Positions 1 to 11,743 of a stretch of DNA of 64,000 nt are shown here, one piece after another. The notes beneath the pieces were generated by a model, which was given only the letters and a program-made list of their open reading frames with translations, had not been told where the DNA came from and searched no databases. The translations under genes were made by a program, and so were the position numbers. The stretch's first letter is position 1. Each line of letters starts with the position of its first letter. The DNA comes from Yamagishiella unicocca (taxonomy: Eukaryota > Chlorophyta > Chlorophyceae > Chlamydomonadales > Volvocaceae), in contig BDSL01000008.1 of NCBI GenBank assembly GCA_003116995.1, forward strand, positions 1,550,001-1,614,000, given 5' to 3'.

Positions 1-1494
1 CATATACAGTGGCCAAGGGGGGCCGAGGGAGGGGTTGTAAGGTCGTTGCGCACGTGACGCAGCAGCGCGGCCAGCATGCGAGAGGGCCCGCTACCATAGG
101 CGTATGAGGTTCGGCGCTGGTGGCAACAAAACCACTAAAGAGTCTTTTAAGGAGGCCCGAAAATAGGTCCGAGTCGTACGGCATGCATGAAACGTTACAT
201 TATGCATTCGGGGAAGCTCTGGCCGTGCAGTGTGATGCACCCTCACGCTTTCAGTCGCACATACACTGCCGCCGTACAGTACGGCAGACTTGGGGGAGTT
301 GCCGTGCGGGTTGGCCGCTTGTGCTTATTGGGATAATGCAAGGTCGTGCGTGTTCGTAGCCGAACCAATTGCGGCTGCCCTACATCAAAGAATTCGCATA
401 CACAGTAATGCATTAGCAGGGATGCCGCAGTGCCCCCCGACAATGGCACATTCATTAGACACCTAGCAACCGTCCGCCCAAAACGGCACGACTAAACGCA
501 ACCCCACGCTGCTCTAGCGTTAGTTGGGGAGTAACGATATCTCTTTGCGTCCGAAACGCCCAAGCGAATTGCTGCGAGGCCGATGGCTCTACATCAAGCG
601 CGCCAGAAAGAATTCAGCAACATGAGGTTTTCCCGGCTTCTTGCCCCTGAAGCACACGTTTTCACTCCAGCCTCTCCCGCACAGAAAAGCATGTACATCC
701 TGTTGGGGCACGATACGGTGGCGGTTACCCCTAAGCGTCCGACACGTCCAAATCAAAGCGCACCGCACTCGCTCAAATAGCCCTCGGAACGGAGATGGTG
801 ACAGTGCCTGTGCCGAAGTGTGAGGGCGGCAGAACCAGCCCATGCCCGTAGTGTCTCCGGCCCCCAGCGCACCCAAGCCAGTCAGCTCCCTAGTCGTACA
901 GGTGGGTGCAGAGAAGTCCATCCCAGTTGCCAAACCAAAAAAGCCCTGCCAAAGCCCTCCATCGCTTCAAATTGCAGATGGAATCTTCAGATCAGAGTGG
1001 CCACAACAACGTCAGCTGGTACCTTACAGCCACGCCGCCAGCTGGCAGCACCAATTTACCAGGCAACAGCTGCTTCCTGGGAGCCGAGCGCCGCCCAGCC
1101 AGCAGCCGCTGGCTGTGACTCCATCGGGAGCCCAACCGTTAGCGGTTTGTGCAGGCGAGCAGCGGCGCACGCCGTCTCGACATGCACTTCAGTAGAGGGA
1201 GGGGAAGAACTGCACGGGCGCAGAGGTCGGATGGAGCGGATCGGACTATAAGGAGCTGGCGTCAGCGAAGACGGCGATTGAGGGTGGCATAAAAACCGCT
1301 GACGCGAAAAGGACAAGATAGTAGCGCGATTTTGGGGGTGGATAAAAACCGTAACGCGATTGGGGGGGGGCGATGAAGAGACCAGCTGCCACCAACGGCC
1401 GCCTCTCATCGCAGCCGCATCGCAAAAGCCAGGTATGACACATCTCACGCGCCATCGCCTGCTTCTCCTGCCAGATCCAGCGCCTCCTCGTGTC
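1..1494. other. Intergenic sequence, no supported gene
   Basis: No exon chain or recognisable domain is visible here. A proline/serine/glutamine-rich open frame on the plus strand at 842-1195 has no family signature and is not called. On the minus strand a TGTAA, the usual volvocine poly(A) signal, lies at 1023-1027, about 470 bases beyond the stop of the methyltransferase-like gene, so part of this stretch is probably its 3' UTR. Positions 1286-1375 hold a copy of a dispersed repeat also found in introns near 36.1 and 37.9 kb. Confidence 0.5.
1286..1375 (+). repeat. Dispersed repeat family D, copy 1
   Basis: Contains GGCATAAAAACCG followed by GACGCGAAAAGGACA, then a second ATAAAAACCG and a G-rich run. 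The same order of blocks appears at 37915-37990 inside a RUS intron, and related pieces at 36060-36125 and 39452-39495. This copy lies outside any called CDS. Confidence 0.5.
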
Positions 1495-3555
1495 TTATCG
1501 TGAGCACACTACGTCCAACCCGACGCCCGACACCGGTCGACACACCTTCTTGACCTTGGCCTTGTACTCGGCATACTCGGGGTAGCGCTCCGACAGCGCC
1601 CGCTCCTCCATCGCGACCTGGTGCCACCACACAGCGGACGACACCAGCCCGAGATGTCAATGGGGGTTGGCGGTTGACGCACGACCCACAGGACCGCGTC
1701 ACACGCGCAACATGCTATGTGTTGAGCCCGTTCAGCTGGCAGAAACACGCATTGACAGCTATCGTTCAGACAATGCCACAATGCCGACACCTGAGCCGGG
1801 AGGGGCTTAAGGGCCGCGTCCGCCCTACGTTATACGCCCCCCCCATCCCGCTGGTATCAGTAAAAAAAGGTTTAGGTTACTTTGGTCGTTATGTTGAACC
1901 CACCTTGTTCTCGAGCACCCACCACAGCAGCGCCACCAAGGCCAGCCGCGTCTCGTTGCGCGTGAGGATGGCCAGGCCGAACGCGGCCAGCAAGAGACCG
2001 CCGTACATGGGGTGTCGTACGTAACCTGCACCCGCCAAAAGGGCGCGGCGATCGTCCCAAATGACACATGCAGGCGGCGGGTGCTAGCTATCGCAACTAT
2101 ACGCAGGCCAGTTGCGGTCAAAATTACCGCTCGCCCGGTCAACTCCGTTTCACGCGCCATCGTTTGAACGTCTGGGCTCACCGTAGATACCCGATACCAC
2201 CAGCTGGTGCTTCTTGCGCGGCTCCGGCAGCGGGCTGATGTTTCGACCCAAGTTGAAGATTGCGGTGACGATGAAGACAAGTCCCGCCGTTAGCGACAGC
2301 GTGGCGCTGAAGTCAACCAGGCCCTGCAGCGACGGTCGCAGTCGAGCTTATGAAAGGAGCGAGGCAGCGGTGCGCGAAGAACGCACATTCAAACGCCTCA
2401 GCGCGTGGCGATGCGAAAAGTACACGGTCGGCTGCATGCAGACCAAAACCAAACGCTGGGAACAGAGCTGGGTGAGCAGCGCTGGTGCTGCGTCGAGCTG
2501 GCGTCACCACCGCAGCGTCCCGTGTTGCGACAGGTGCACGGGTGCCGCTGCCACGGTTGTAAGCCAGACGGGTAAGCCAAACGGGTGCGGAGCACATTCC
2601 TGACCCAGGCGACAACACCAAGGCAAGCATGTACAACCCACGGGGGAATCCTAACCCTCCCCAACCCCGGCCCCGGCAAAACGAATAACACCAGCTTCGC
2701 CCGCGCCCACTCCCTGTACGGTACTGCATCGTGACAATGCCCGACTTCCAGCGCCCCATGGCGCCTCCCCACGTTCCCTCCGGAGCGCCCTTTCCTATCC
2801 GCGGCTCGAGCCGTCTGGAGGACCCACACCGCAGCCAACACCGCACCCCCCCCACCTTGAGCGCCAGCGGCGGAAACAGCAGCATCGCTATGGCAGCGAC
2901 CTGAGCGAACAGCCACTGCTCCCCTCGTTTGCCGAAGGAGCTTCCGTCCATCACCTCGGCCACTAGCTCCTGCTCGGGGTGTATGTGTGTGTGTGTTTGT
3001 ATGTGTGTGTGCATGTGTGCAAAAACCGCTTCGGATTTGCGGATAGGAGTGCGGAGGACCTGGCAGTGCTGTCGGCTAGATACCCGAGGGCGGGGGGGGG
3101 GCAAGCTGGGTACCCTGAGGACGCCCTTCATGGCTGATACCCCAGAGCTCCCTTTGGAGGGCCCCGAGTAGTCCCCAAGCCTCGGTCTCATTGCCCACCT
3201 TTGACGCGATCAGATCCTCCTCCACCTCTTCTGGAACGTCCTCCAATGGGTGAGCAGCCAACCGCGTCTGAGACGCATCTCCCTCCTCCTCGCGCCCCTC
3301 CTCTTCTTCCGTTCCGCTGGTGCTCGGCTCGGCTTCTACTGCAGCCGACGGTTCGCTGGTGCTCGGCTCGGCTGTTACGGCTACAACCGGCGTGCTGTCT
3401 GTCCCCTCGATGGTGGACGGGACATCATTCGACTGCTTTTGCGACTGCTGCTCGTGTTGGTCGTCTACCGACGCCTTGCCATCCTGCCCACGTTCGGCTG
3501 GCGTCGACACGCTGCAACAGTTGACGATACGAAGATGCGAAGTCAGGACATGCAT
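1495..3555 (-). CDS. Isoprenylcysteine carboxyl methyltransferase-like membrane protein
   Basis: Minus-strand exons 3555-3199, 2969-2856, 2323-2182, 2025-1904 and 1617-1495 join in phase to about 285 residues. After an acidic, Ser/Glu-rich N-terminus (roughly residues 30-115) come hydrophobic segments. The ICMT/phospholipid methyltransferase signature follows: NLGRNISPLPEP, then GYVRHPMYGGLL, then a helix ending WWVLENK, then MEERALSERYPEYAEYKAKV. In this family the RHPMY segment and the following E..L..RYP.Y..Y block form the SAM-binding methyltransferase core. Known members methylate isoprenylcysteine, phospholipids or small molecules; the substrate here cannot be told. The first ATG in frame is 3555, but an upstream ATG at 3658 on a separate 5' exon is possible, so the N-terminus and any targeting peptide are uncertain. 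A further 3' exon after AKVKK is also possible. It is transcribed divergently from the MYND gene. Confidence 0.75.
2978..3021. repeat. (GT)n-rich microsatellite
   Basis: An interrupted run of GT dinucleotides with occasional TTTG and ATG breaks. It lies in the intron between the first two called exons of the methyltransferase-like gene. Confidence 0.9.
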
Positions 3556-4003
3556 CAGCAATAGTTAGCAACCGCGGTGTTGTACCCGAAGCACTGTGCG
3601 CACCTTCCCACGGAGACGATGGGGCGGAGCAGTGTGAGCGGCAGACGCGCGCGACCATGGCACAAAATAGGCGTCCTTGCGCCTCTAATCGCTATGCAGC
3701 TTTTCATTTATCCCTTACGCAAGTAGGGAAAAGCTGGCCGGTCTAGACGCTCCCTGATTGTCGGAATACGTGACGTCTTGGGAACTACTCAGGGAACCTA
3801 GCTCAGGCAAACCTTGCCTGCTGCTTTACACAATGTATAATGACATATAACCTCGATTATCGTCTCGTCAAACAGCGAGGAGAGTTTGAACTTCCGTCGT
3901 ACACGCAGGTGACGAACCTGACGGTGTCATAAAGCATGAATGAAAGGGTGTGTGCTTGACTGCCGGCGTACACTCATCGACATACACTCATACGTTACAC
4001 AAG
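3556..4003. promoter_or_regulatory. Divergent intergenic/promoter region
   Basis: About 450 bases separate the divergent start codons of the methyltransferase-like gene (minus) and the MYND gene (plus). It is AT-richer than the flanking exons, as expected for a shared promoter with two 5' UTRs. An upstream minus-strand ATG at 3658 may belong to a first exon. No specific transcription-factor site can be assigned by eye. Confidence 0.4.
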
Positions 4004-7000
4004 ATGGCAGCCTTGCACGACAAGTTTCATAGGTTGGCAGCGGCTTTGGACATCGTGCTGGCCACTGGGGCCCCGCCACTCGACCCGGCAGCGCTCAGAA
4101 CCTGGCTTGCATCACCTGCACTGGCATCTCTGCCGCTCCGCTTTGTAGTTGACGTCGGACAACATGCCACTCCAAGCCTTGACCTCCTCTTGCAGCTAGA
4201 CATTGTGCCTAAAGTGGCCACCGCTCTCCAGCGCATCTCCGCAGGCTGCGAGGCGCGGCTTAAAGGCCTGTGTGCGTCAGCCAAGTCCCCAACATCGCGG
4301 TCGGGCACAGCGACCCCAGCGTCAGCACCAGCCGACGTTGCGGTTGCCGTCGTTGCCGTCAGCGTCCTGCAGACCGCCGTGATCCTTACCTGTCAAGCCG
4401 CTCGCGCCGCTGCGACCCCGAATATATTCACAGCGCTTCTTCGGTCCTCTGCATCGCAGCGACTCACGGAACAGCTGCTGGGTGAGCCCATGCTGACAGC
4501 GCTCGCAAGCGCCGTGCGCCTGCTGCCGACGGCCGAGGCCGGACTCGACTCCCCAGGCGCGGCCCGTTCCGCCGAAGCCAACGCCTTCCGCAGCGCCATC
4601 TTTTCGGCGATCCAGAAACTGTACGGCACCCGGCTGCAGCTGTTCCCGGCGTCCCAAGTAATGTGCTTGTCCAAAAGCGCGGCGCCCGGGACGGAGAGAC
4701 AGATCGCAACGGCGCTGCGCTCATCCAAGCTGCTGCCCGCGCTGTGTGCCGCGCTGCTCGTGGAGCCTCCAGCGATGCTGCAGCGGCGCGGCGGCGCCGC
4801 CGGCACACCTTCCGTCTCCGCCGCCGCTGCAGCGGCCGACAACGCCGTCGGCGATTACATAGACACTCTGGCCGCGGCCCTCCAGACCATGAGCAACCTC
4901 GCTGAGGTCGGAGGCTCACGCGGGTCCAGACTGCCCGGTGTCTTGGATGCATTGGCGGACCCCACAGTCCAGCAGCTGCAGTGCCTGGCGCTGGAGAGGC
5001 TGCTGGACACGGTCGAGTACCGGCTGAGCGACTCAGGTGCAGGGTCGGCGTCTACGGGAGCAGGCGCCGAGCGCAACAGCGACGTCGGGCGCCGGGGGCG
5101 GAGGCGCGGCGGCAGGGCTACCGGTGCTGAGAGCGGCGGCCGGGAGGGAGGGCGCGCGGGCAACCAGCGCTCCGGAACCACCTGGCTGTTCTTGGACGAG
5201 CGAGCGCAGAGCCTGCAGGCGTGTTCGGGTCGGTACATAAGTTTCGCGACGCCTGCGCACGCTTATAGCCTTGTGATCACGGCCGTCATTGAGAGCTGGT
5301 ACGCCTTATTGGATGACGAAGACGGTGGCAACGGCGGCGGCGCCAGGGCGGCGTGGGTGCCGCCTCCGGCACAGCTGGGCCGATACGCGGTGAGGATGAG
5401 CCAGGCGGCGTACCGCATGACGCGCGGGGACCTGGGCGAGGCCTTCGTGGAGTTGGACACGGAGCTGACGGACAGGTACGGCACAGTACGGCAGGCGTAG
5501 CGGCGACCCGGGGACCGTTCGGAAGGAAAAAGATTATTACTACAGCAGGGAGGGGAGGAGGGCAGAACTCCCAATGTGGCACCGGGCCGGGCCAGCGGGG
5601 GGGTTTGAAAAAGGGCGTGTTGCTTGGGTGGATGAGCTGGTGCCCTAGCCCCCGAACCCTGAGATTTGAGCGTTGGAGTTGCGCTACCAAGCTCTCTGCG
5701 CTAAGGGCTCAACGACTAGGGGTTCCAACGGCTATGGGATCTGTGGGCAGTCATGCCAGCTCCTCTTGACGTGCCTGGCGCCCGATCCAAAAGATCCAAA
5801 ATCCAGAATCCGAAAACAACGAACCCGTCCCCCCAAACCCCTTCTGGCCGGCAGCACCTTCTTCCTGACGCTAGCGCTGAAAAAGCGAATGGATAAAGCA
5901 CCCCCAACGGAGGCACTGGCCTGCGCGTCTGATTGCTTGGAGGCTCTGGCCTGGGGTCTCGCGGAGACGGTAATCATCGGGGACAGGCGCAGTTACTTCG
6001 CCCCATGCTCGGGGGAGGGGGAGGAGGCTCCCGCGCTGGGGGCCGCTGCCGGAGGGGCATCCGTCGGCGCGCAGATCACAGGGATGAACTGGCTGCAGCG
6101 TATGCTGGGAGGCGGCCTGCCTGGTGCGCCGTTGACTCAAGGCGGCGGCAGTGCCAGTCGTGATATGATGATCTTCGGAACTTCGTCCCGCCTGGGGAAG
6201 CTCTACACCTTCGTGAACGACAAGCACGCGGGTGGGCGGCCACGGGGGGAAGGCGCTGGTCGGCTGGGGACAGGCCGGGGTGGCAGTAGCAAGCTGGGTG
6301 GGCAGTCGCGGGCCGGGGTGATGGACTGATAGTAGCAGGCCGCTGTTGTCCCCCCCCCCCGGGCCCCAGCTCTTTTATGTAACCCCCCGGACTCTCGGCC
6401 TCCCGGCCCCCACCCCTCACCCGGCGGCAGGTTGGCGTGCCCTCTCGCTGGACGAGCAGTCGCTGTGCGCGCGGCGCCTGGCGCGAACGGGCCTTATGCG
6501 CTCCATAGACCACGGCCTCCGGTTGTGCGCCGCGCGCGGCATGGCCGGCGACCTCGCCCGCGGCCTGAGCGCTCTGGAGGCGGCGGGTACGGAGCTACTG
6601 CCGGCGCTGCTGCCGATCACGCTCCTGCCAGACGCGACGATGGCGGACGGCGGCCTGGCTGGGGCCTCTTCCCGACCCTCATCCGAGGTGGGAGCGGTGT
6701 CCAAGGCGGCGGAGAAGGAGCTTCGGCGGGAGCTCGGCGCTTTCGTCACTGCCGCCAAGCTGGCGGCTCGGCTGGCGGAGCAGCTAGGAGAGGGCGCTGC
6801 CGCCGCCGCCGCCACGGGACCCTGGCCGTACAGCGACCCCTACCCGCCCCACAACGCCGCCGACGCGCTGGTGGAAAGCCTGCTCCGAAACCATGACGTC
6901 CACAAGTTCATGGAGCAGCTGCCGCGAGGGTCGATGCAGCGCTGCGCGCTGCTGGAGGTCATGTATCTGGCCGCTAGCGGCGCGATGCCCCTGTGTGCGC

Positions 7001-7947
7001 GGCTGTTGGATCGGGCGGCTGCGCAGCTGCCGCTGCTGCGGGTCCAGGGAGGGCGCGCAGCGCCTGCGGGCGCCAACTGGTTCTCCGCCCTGGACCACGG
7101 CATCAACGCCATGAGGTCCGTGCACCTCCTCACGCGGATTCTGCCGTCGGAGTACCTGGTCGGCGCGCAGGTGCTGCAGCCGCTGGTGGCCATGGGGCGG
7201 CTGCTTGAGCGGCTCCTGGTGCCGCAGCTGCCCGGCTCCACCACCCGCCCGCCGCCGGACGTGGTGCAGGCAGCTGCGGGCGTGGGGCGAGTCGCTGTGT
7301 CGTCCTGGCTCAAGGCTGTGGCCTGGCTGGCAGCGGATGAGGCGATGGCTCCCGCGGTGAGGTCGGTGCTGCTGGCTCCAGGGGAGGCTAGGTCGCCGCC
7401 GGCGCAGCAGCAGGGCGCGGCGGCGCCGCCGCCGCCGCCGATCGACGTCCCCGGGCTAGTGAGTGGGCTGCAGGCGTTAGGGCAGGGAGTCGTTGCGATG
7501 GTGGTGCGGATGCTTTCCGACGCGCTGGGACCGTCCACAGCTGACACCACTGACTCGGCCGCCCCACCTGGTGCGGCGGCGGCGGCGGAATCGGCCCGTA
7601 GCCCGGCTGATGCGGAACGCGACGGGAGCATCGTACGTCTACGGCAATGGGCGATACGGTACTGCACCGACGTTGGACCCATCGATGCGAACTTGCGGGG
7701 GTTTGAGATCAATCAAGCGGCCGCCAGCGAGCTGGGCGGCGTGGGGCTGGGGCAACTGCGCTACCTGCGGCTGTGCTGCTACCCGCTGTGCGCGAGCTAC
7801 GGCGGGGTTTGCGAGGGAGGCCTCAAGCTGTCGCTGTGCGGCCCATGCATGTCGGTACGGTACTGCAGCGCGGCCTGCCAGAAGGCGCACTGGTCTGCGG
7901 CGCACTCGAGGGAGTGCAAGGCGGCCGCGGCGCGCAACGCCGGGTAG
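4004..7947 (+). CDS. Large MYND-type zinc finger protein
   Basis: Exons 4004-5475, 5855-6231 and 6431-7947 splice with consistent phases (2, then 1) to about 1,121 residues. Most of the protein is alanine- and leucine-rich helical sequence without a recognisable enzyme domain. The last 55 residues form a MYND zinc finger: CYPLC, then CGPCMSVRYCSAACQKAHW, ending in HSREC just before the stop. MYND fingers bind short proline-rich peptides in partner proteins. Large C-terminal-MYND proteins of this design form expanded families in volvocine algae, where their roles are mostly unknown. No SET domain is visible, so it is not a SMYD methyltransferase. The start ATGGCA lies in a good context, and the upstream in-frame extension has no ATG. 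A Gly/Arg-rich stretch near residues 350-390 is probably disordered. Confidence 0.85.
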
Positions 7948-8073
7948 TGGACTCGACTGCGTCCGTCGGATGGCCGGCAGCCGGCTGGTGCCTGTTGCTG
8001 AGGGCTCATGCCCAGTCGCTGCAATGTGTCGGAAGACTAACACCCACACGTCGCAACGTGTCGGGCGCCAAAT

Positions 8074-8101
8074 GGTGTGTCGCTGAACGGAGCAAGCTGG
8101 A
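8074..8101 (+). repeat. 28-bp direct repeat, left copy
   Basis: It begins GGTGTGTCGCTGAA and ends GCAAGCTGGA. It matches 8351-8378 with one substitution and immediately precedes the partial gene copy. The motif is absent beside the parent sequence at 17.5 kb. Confidence 0.85.
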
Positions 8102-8348
8102 CTCCAGCGGGGCCTTCAGGCCGGAGACCGCGTTCTTGGTCTCGGGCATTTCGGAGGCGACGTTGAGCGGAGGGCGCAGGGCGGGATTGACGGGTGCACG
8201 GGTCTCAAACGAGCGAAGGGGGCACCCGCCAGCGAGCCGCGTGGGGCAGGGCTTCTTCCACGCAGAGCCTTTTGCACCATGGCTCTTGTGGCACCTCAAA
8301 AATCCCGAGCAGCGTATCTCTACCTATTTGTATGTACGTGTGGTCCAA
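8102..8348 (-). pseudogene. Partial copy of the plastid-protein gene at 17.3-19.0 kb
   Basis: This stretch is collinear with 17474-17722. It covers about the first 55 bases of the last exon of the minus-strand plastid-protein gene (encoding EMTEIKNAVSGLKA in the parent) plus about 190 bases of the preceding intron. Substitutions and small indels are scattered throughout; by eye identity is about 80-85 percent. Because intron sequence is included, the copy came from DNA and not from a spliced mRNA. No upstream or downstream exon accompanies it, so it is a non-functional fragment. It sits exactly between two near-identical 28-bp direct repeats. Confidence 0.75.
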
Positions 8349-8350
8349 AC

Positions 8351-8378
8351 GGTGTGTCGCTGAATGGAGCAAGCTGGA
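8351..8378 (+). repeat. 28-bp direct repeat, right copy
   Basis: It matches 8074-8101 with a single C/T difference and immediately follows the partial gene copy, giving a target-site-duplication-like arrangement. Confidence 0.85.
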
Positions 8379-8865
8379 TGTTGTACGCCTGTATCTACTG
8401 TGGGTATCCAAGCAGAGTCCTGTTTGCTTGCCTGCTCAATTTGGCGGGGAGTAGCGGCTTGGCAGCCCCGCGGTGCGAGTGCGCAGGGTTCGTTGGGGAC
8501 GTAAAGCAGGTTTTGGTTGTCCCACAGTTGGCTGTCGAATTACGCTGCATCCTGACGGTCCCGAACTTCTGAAGGCAAAGGCTCAACCAGCCCGATCGAA
8601 ATACCTTACTAAGTATTGTTGTTAGCCATGTCCGAGCCGTACTAGTACGGATATGGGGCATCACATCTGGGACCCAATACGGCGGCAATGGCCTGCATTA
8701 CTTCTCTTTAGAATAGATCAACTGTGTATGACACAAGTGCAAGCCATCGCCAATCTTCCACAATGTCATCACAGTGGCTGTTGCTATCTCTTCTCTTATG
8801 TACCACTGATCGGCGGACGGAATACCACGGCGCAACGACACGCGCCTCACCTCACCGACACCCAC

Positions 8866-9000
8866 CTGCAGCCCTCACGCCACCACCCTGCGTCTTCACG
8901 CCACCAACCTGCGTCTTCACGTCACCACCCTCCAGTCCTCACGCCACCAACCTGCAGTCCTCACGTCACCACCCTGCGTCTTCACGCCGCCACCCTGCTG
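8866..9000 (+). repeat. 21-22 bp minisatellite, about 6 copies
   Basis: The unit resembles CCTGCGTCTTCACGCCACCA. Copies alternate between GCGTCTT and GCAGTCC forms and between CACGCC and CACGTC forms. It lies in the convergent intergenic region. Confidence 0.85.
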
Positions 9001-9437
9001 CCCCGCTGCACCCCACACGGGCCGCAGCGAGGGCCGTTAAAGTGCGCCGGCCCCGATCCCACTGCTCGTCGCCCCGTAGTCGACAGAGCCAGTCAGCCCT
9101 TAGGCACATGGAACTGAAACATGATTCTTTGCGGTTGCCCAACAATGCATCTCCCGAGGGGTGGGGGTTGAGGGACACCGCCACCGCATCTCCGTTAGCC
9201 GCTGCACAGTGTAGCTGCTGCAGGTGCACAGCCGGCTAGGCAGCCAGCACCAGTCCACAGAGGTAGACAGGCATGTAGCCGGTCAGCCCCTGCCCTCAAG
9301 CTGCCTCCGTTTATTTGCACAGCAGCTGGTCGCATGCCGTACATGTGTGTGTTTGTGTCGAAGCGTCCTCCATGCGGTGGCGGCACAATACAGGCCATGA
9401 GCCAGCAAGGAAGCCCGGAGGCCGGGCCGGGCTTTCT

Positions 9438-11355
9438 CTAGAACTGGAACTGCGAGTCCTCGGAGTACCCCAGCGCGTCCAGATGTCCCTTCATGGCGTT
9501 GCACATGGGGGTGGGGCCGCACCGGAGAACCATGACGCTCTCACCTGCGCAACGAGCCGTGGGTCCGCCCCGGAGATTAGGCGGTTAGCATGTCCGCAGG
9601 CGGCCATGTGACATGAGTTGGCAGAGCGATGATTGTGTTCGCGCGCATCGGTAGCGGGACGACAACGTGCGCAAGGTGTGGGGCTGTGCGTAGGTGCTGC
9701 CGGGGAGGGCAAAGCGGTGCGTAGGTGCTGCCGGGGAGAGCAAAGCGGTGCGTAGGTGCTGCCGGGGAGAGCAGAGCGGTGCGTAGGTGCTGCCGGGGAG
9801 AGCAAAGCGGTGCGTAGGTGCTGCCGGGGAGAGCAGAGCGGTGCGTAGGTGCTGCCGGGGAGAGCAAAGCGGTGCGTAGGTGCTGCCGGGGAGGGCAAAG
9901 CGGTGCGTAGGTGCTGCCGGGGAGAGCAAAGCGGTGCGTAGGTGCTGCCGGGGAGGGCAAAGCGGTGCGTTGGTGCAATGACAGCGGAACCGGGTGGTGC
10001 TGCAGCTGCGCGAGGCAAGGGCTAGCTACCGTGTAGCAGTGCTGGCGCTTACCGGGCTGCGGCAGCTGCTCCTCAATCAGGTCCTTGGTGATAAAGCCGC
10101 TGCCGCCCTGCCAGCCAGCCGCGGGGGGCGTGTTAAGGACGTGGTACACGGACAGCCGGTCGCCGTGCATCGCCAACAGCTCGTCCAGCTCCTGCCGTGG
10201 AGGGACCGAAGCATGCGCGGCGACCCGTCGGGGGCGGTCCAAAATGAGTACAAGGGGTCTCGTCATTCCAGGCGGCAGCACAAGGCGCGCGCCGCTGACC
10301 CCGCGACCACGTCCCTCGGAAGCTCAGTACGACATTGTCGTACACATAGGATCAGCCGAAAATCCGCAACGGAAGAAATCCCCGGCCGAAGTCCACGACG
10401 CCGTGGCAGAATTGACAGAATCGCCGGATGTGAGACCGGTTTTTTTTCTGCCCAGGCCTCGCAACCCAACCACGGTATCACCTTGCGCAGCAGAATGTCC
10501 TCCTCCGTGAGGTTGCCATACACGAGGCTGACACGGCAGCGATCCTTAGGATCCTTCAGGACTGCGCTCAGGACCTGGAACATGGGCGTGATGCCAGTAC
10601 CTCCCGCTAGCATGCCTGTCAGGAGAAGGGGAAGCGGCGCTGGTGTGGGTGAAACGAGACCCAATTGGGAAGTCAACGCTGCGGCACGCTCGTGACTGCT
10701 ACCCAGCGGCCCTGTACGGTGGCTCGTCTCGCGACACCAAGGCAACACGCTAACCCAGAAACGTACCGAAGTGCTTGACCGTGTTAGGCGTGTAGGTAAA
10801 GCGGCCCTTGGGGCCCTTCATCAGCATGGTGTCGCCAAGCTTCATCTTGGCGATCACCTGCGACATCTTTCCCTGCGGGTAGACCTTGATGACGAAATCA
10901 ACGCTGCCAAGCTGGTCGTCGTCAGACACAGGCGTATAAGGTCGGTATATATCCTTGTCATCGTCGCCCTTCGCCAGGAAGGTGATGTGCTGGCCGACGG
11001 GGAGACCCAGGCGTTGGTCACGCCCCGGTAGCGTGAATTTTAGGCGCACTGTATTGTGTGTAATGTAGGTCTTCTCCGCAAGGGGCAGTGGCTTGAACTC
11101 AGAAGGGTCTAGGAAAGGCTTCTTCGTTTTCGGGCGTACCAGCAGCAGTACCTGAGGTGCGACGCACGATCGCTTGGTAACCGGCTTCTAATCACGCAGA
11201 ATAATAGGGGATCTAAATGCAACAAGACTGGCGCTGATGCCACCACGCACCTGTACCAACGCACCGACGAGGGCCACCGCCAGTACTACATGCCAGTTCG
11301 CTGCCAGGATCGCTAACATATCATCCATTGAAGCTGATAAACTGGTAGGAGCCAT
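9438..11355 (-). CDS. CBR1: NADH-cytochrome b5 reductase
   Basis: Minus-strand exons 11355-11251, 11151-10767, 10615-10482, 10191-10053 and 9544-9438 join to 289 residues, the normal length for the family. An N-terminal hydrophobic anchor (about residues 13-35, [16 protein letters not shown]) would hold it on the ER or outer mitochondrial membrane facing the cytosol. The FAD-binding domain shows the RPYTPVS motif and GPKGRFTY. The NADH domain shows [12 protein letters not shown] and the C-terminal [12 protein letters not shown], ending in FQF. The enzyme passes electrons from NADH through FAD to cytochrome b5 for fatty-acid desaturation and sterol synthesis. All key motifs are intact. It is transcribed divergently from the rhomboid-like gene. 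Its fourth intron carries a 31-bp minisatellite. Confidence 0.95.
9686..9970 (+). repeat. 31-bp minisatellite, 9 copies
   Basis: Units of 31 bases contain TGCGTAGGTGCTGCCGGGGA followed by GRGCARAGCGG. Copies differ only at two purine positions. The array lies within intron 4 of the cytochrome b5 reductase gene. It is stop-free on the minus strand but does not fit the enzyme. Confidence 0.95.
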
Positions 11356-11743
11356 GGAGTGCAGGCGTTCTACCGAAGTTGTGCTCAGCACGAAACGCAA
11401 CGATCGCAAGCGAGCCTCCAGCACACCACAAGCGGAATCGAGTTCAGGATATACAAGTATTCTATCGGCATCGGCGATCGCCAGCGTGTGCACACGAATT
11501 GGACATATGCTATGCGCAAACAAAGCGCGCGAACCAGCCGTACCACACACCGTACGTAAATCGTTTGCCGGCGACGTGGATTGCAACACAACCTAGTGCA
11601 TTCATCTTGGTCGGTGCCCTACGAAAGCACCTTCACGAGGCATTCCGAGTGGCCGTATTGGATAATGGCTTTCAGTTTCCTTGTCGCGCTTAGGGCGTTG
11701 CCTTGAATGTTTTAGACTTGTCCATTTGTGATACCAAACTAGA
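11356..11743. promoter_or_regulatory. Divergent intergenic/promoter region
   Basis: 388 bases separate the start codons of the cytochrome b5 reductase gene (minus) and the rhomboid-like gene (plus). It must contain both 5' UTRs and promoters. No recognisable core element stands out. Confidence 0.4.

Larger units (their letters stand above)
7948..9437. other. Convergent intergenic region
   Basis: It lies between the 3' ends of the MYND gene (plus) and the cytochrome b5 reductase gene (minus), so it contains both 3' UTRs. It also holds a partial gene copy bounded by direct repeats (8074-8378) and a 21-22 bp minisatellite (8866-9000). No complete gene is visible. Confidence 0.5.

Noticed and set aside
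842..1195. Plus-strand open frame with Pro/Ser/Gln-rich translation
   Set aside because: No family motif, no linked exons and ordinary low-complexity composition. Long open frames are common by chance in GC-rich DNA.
3604..3658. Upstream ATG of the methyltransferase-like gene as first exon
   Set aside because: The obvious donor leaves phase 1, which does not fit the only good acceptor in front of the acidic exon, so the later ATG at 3555 was kept, with the start marked uncertain.
5660..5740. Possible tRNA-like fold in MYND intron 1 (CGTTGG pairing with CCAACG, GGGTTCC box)
   Set aside because: No proper acceptor stem, anticodon arm or A-box spacing; a simple hairpin fits better.
9577..10018. 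Minus-strand frames with regular [15 protein letters not shown] repeats
   Set aside because: This is the translation of the 31-bp minisatellite inside a cytochrome b5 reductase intron; flanking exons splice around it in phase.
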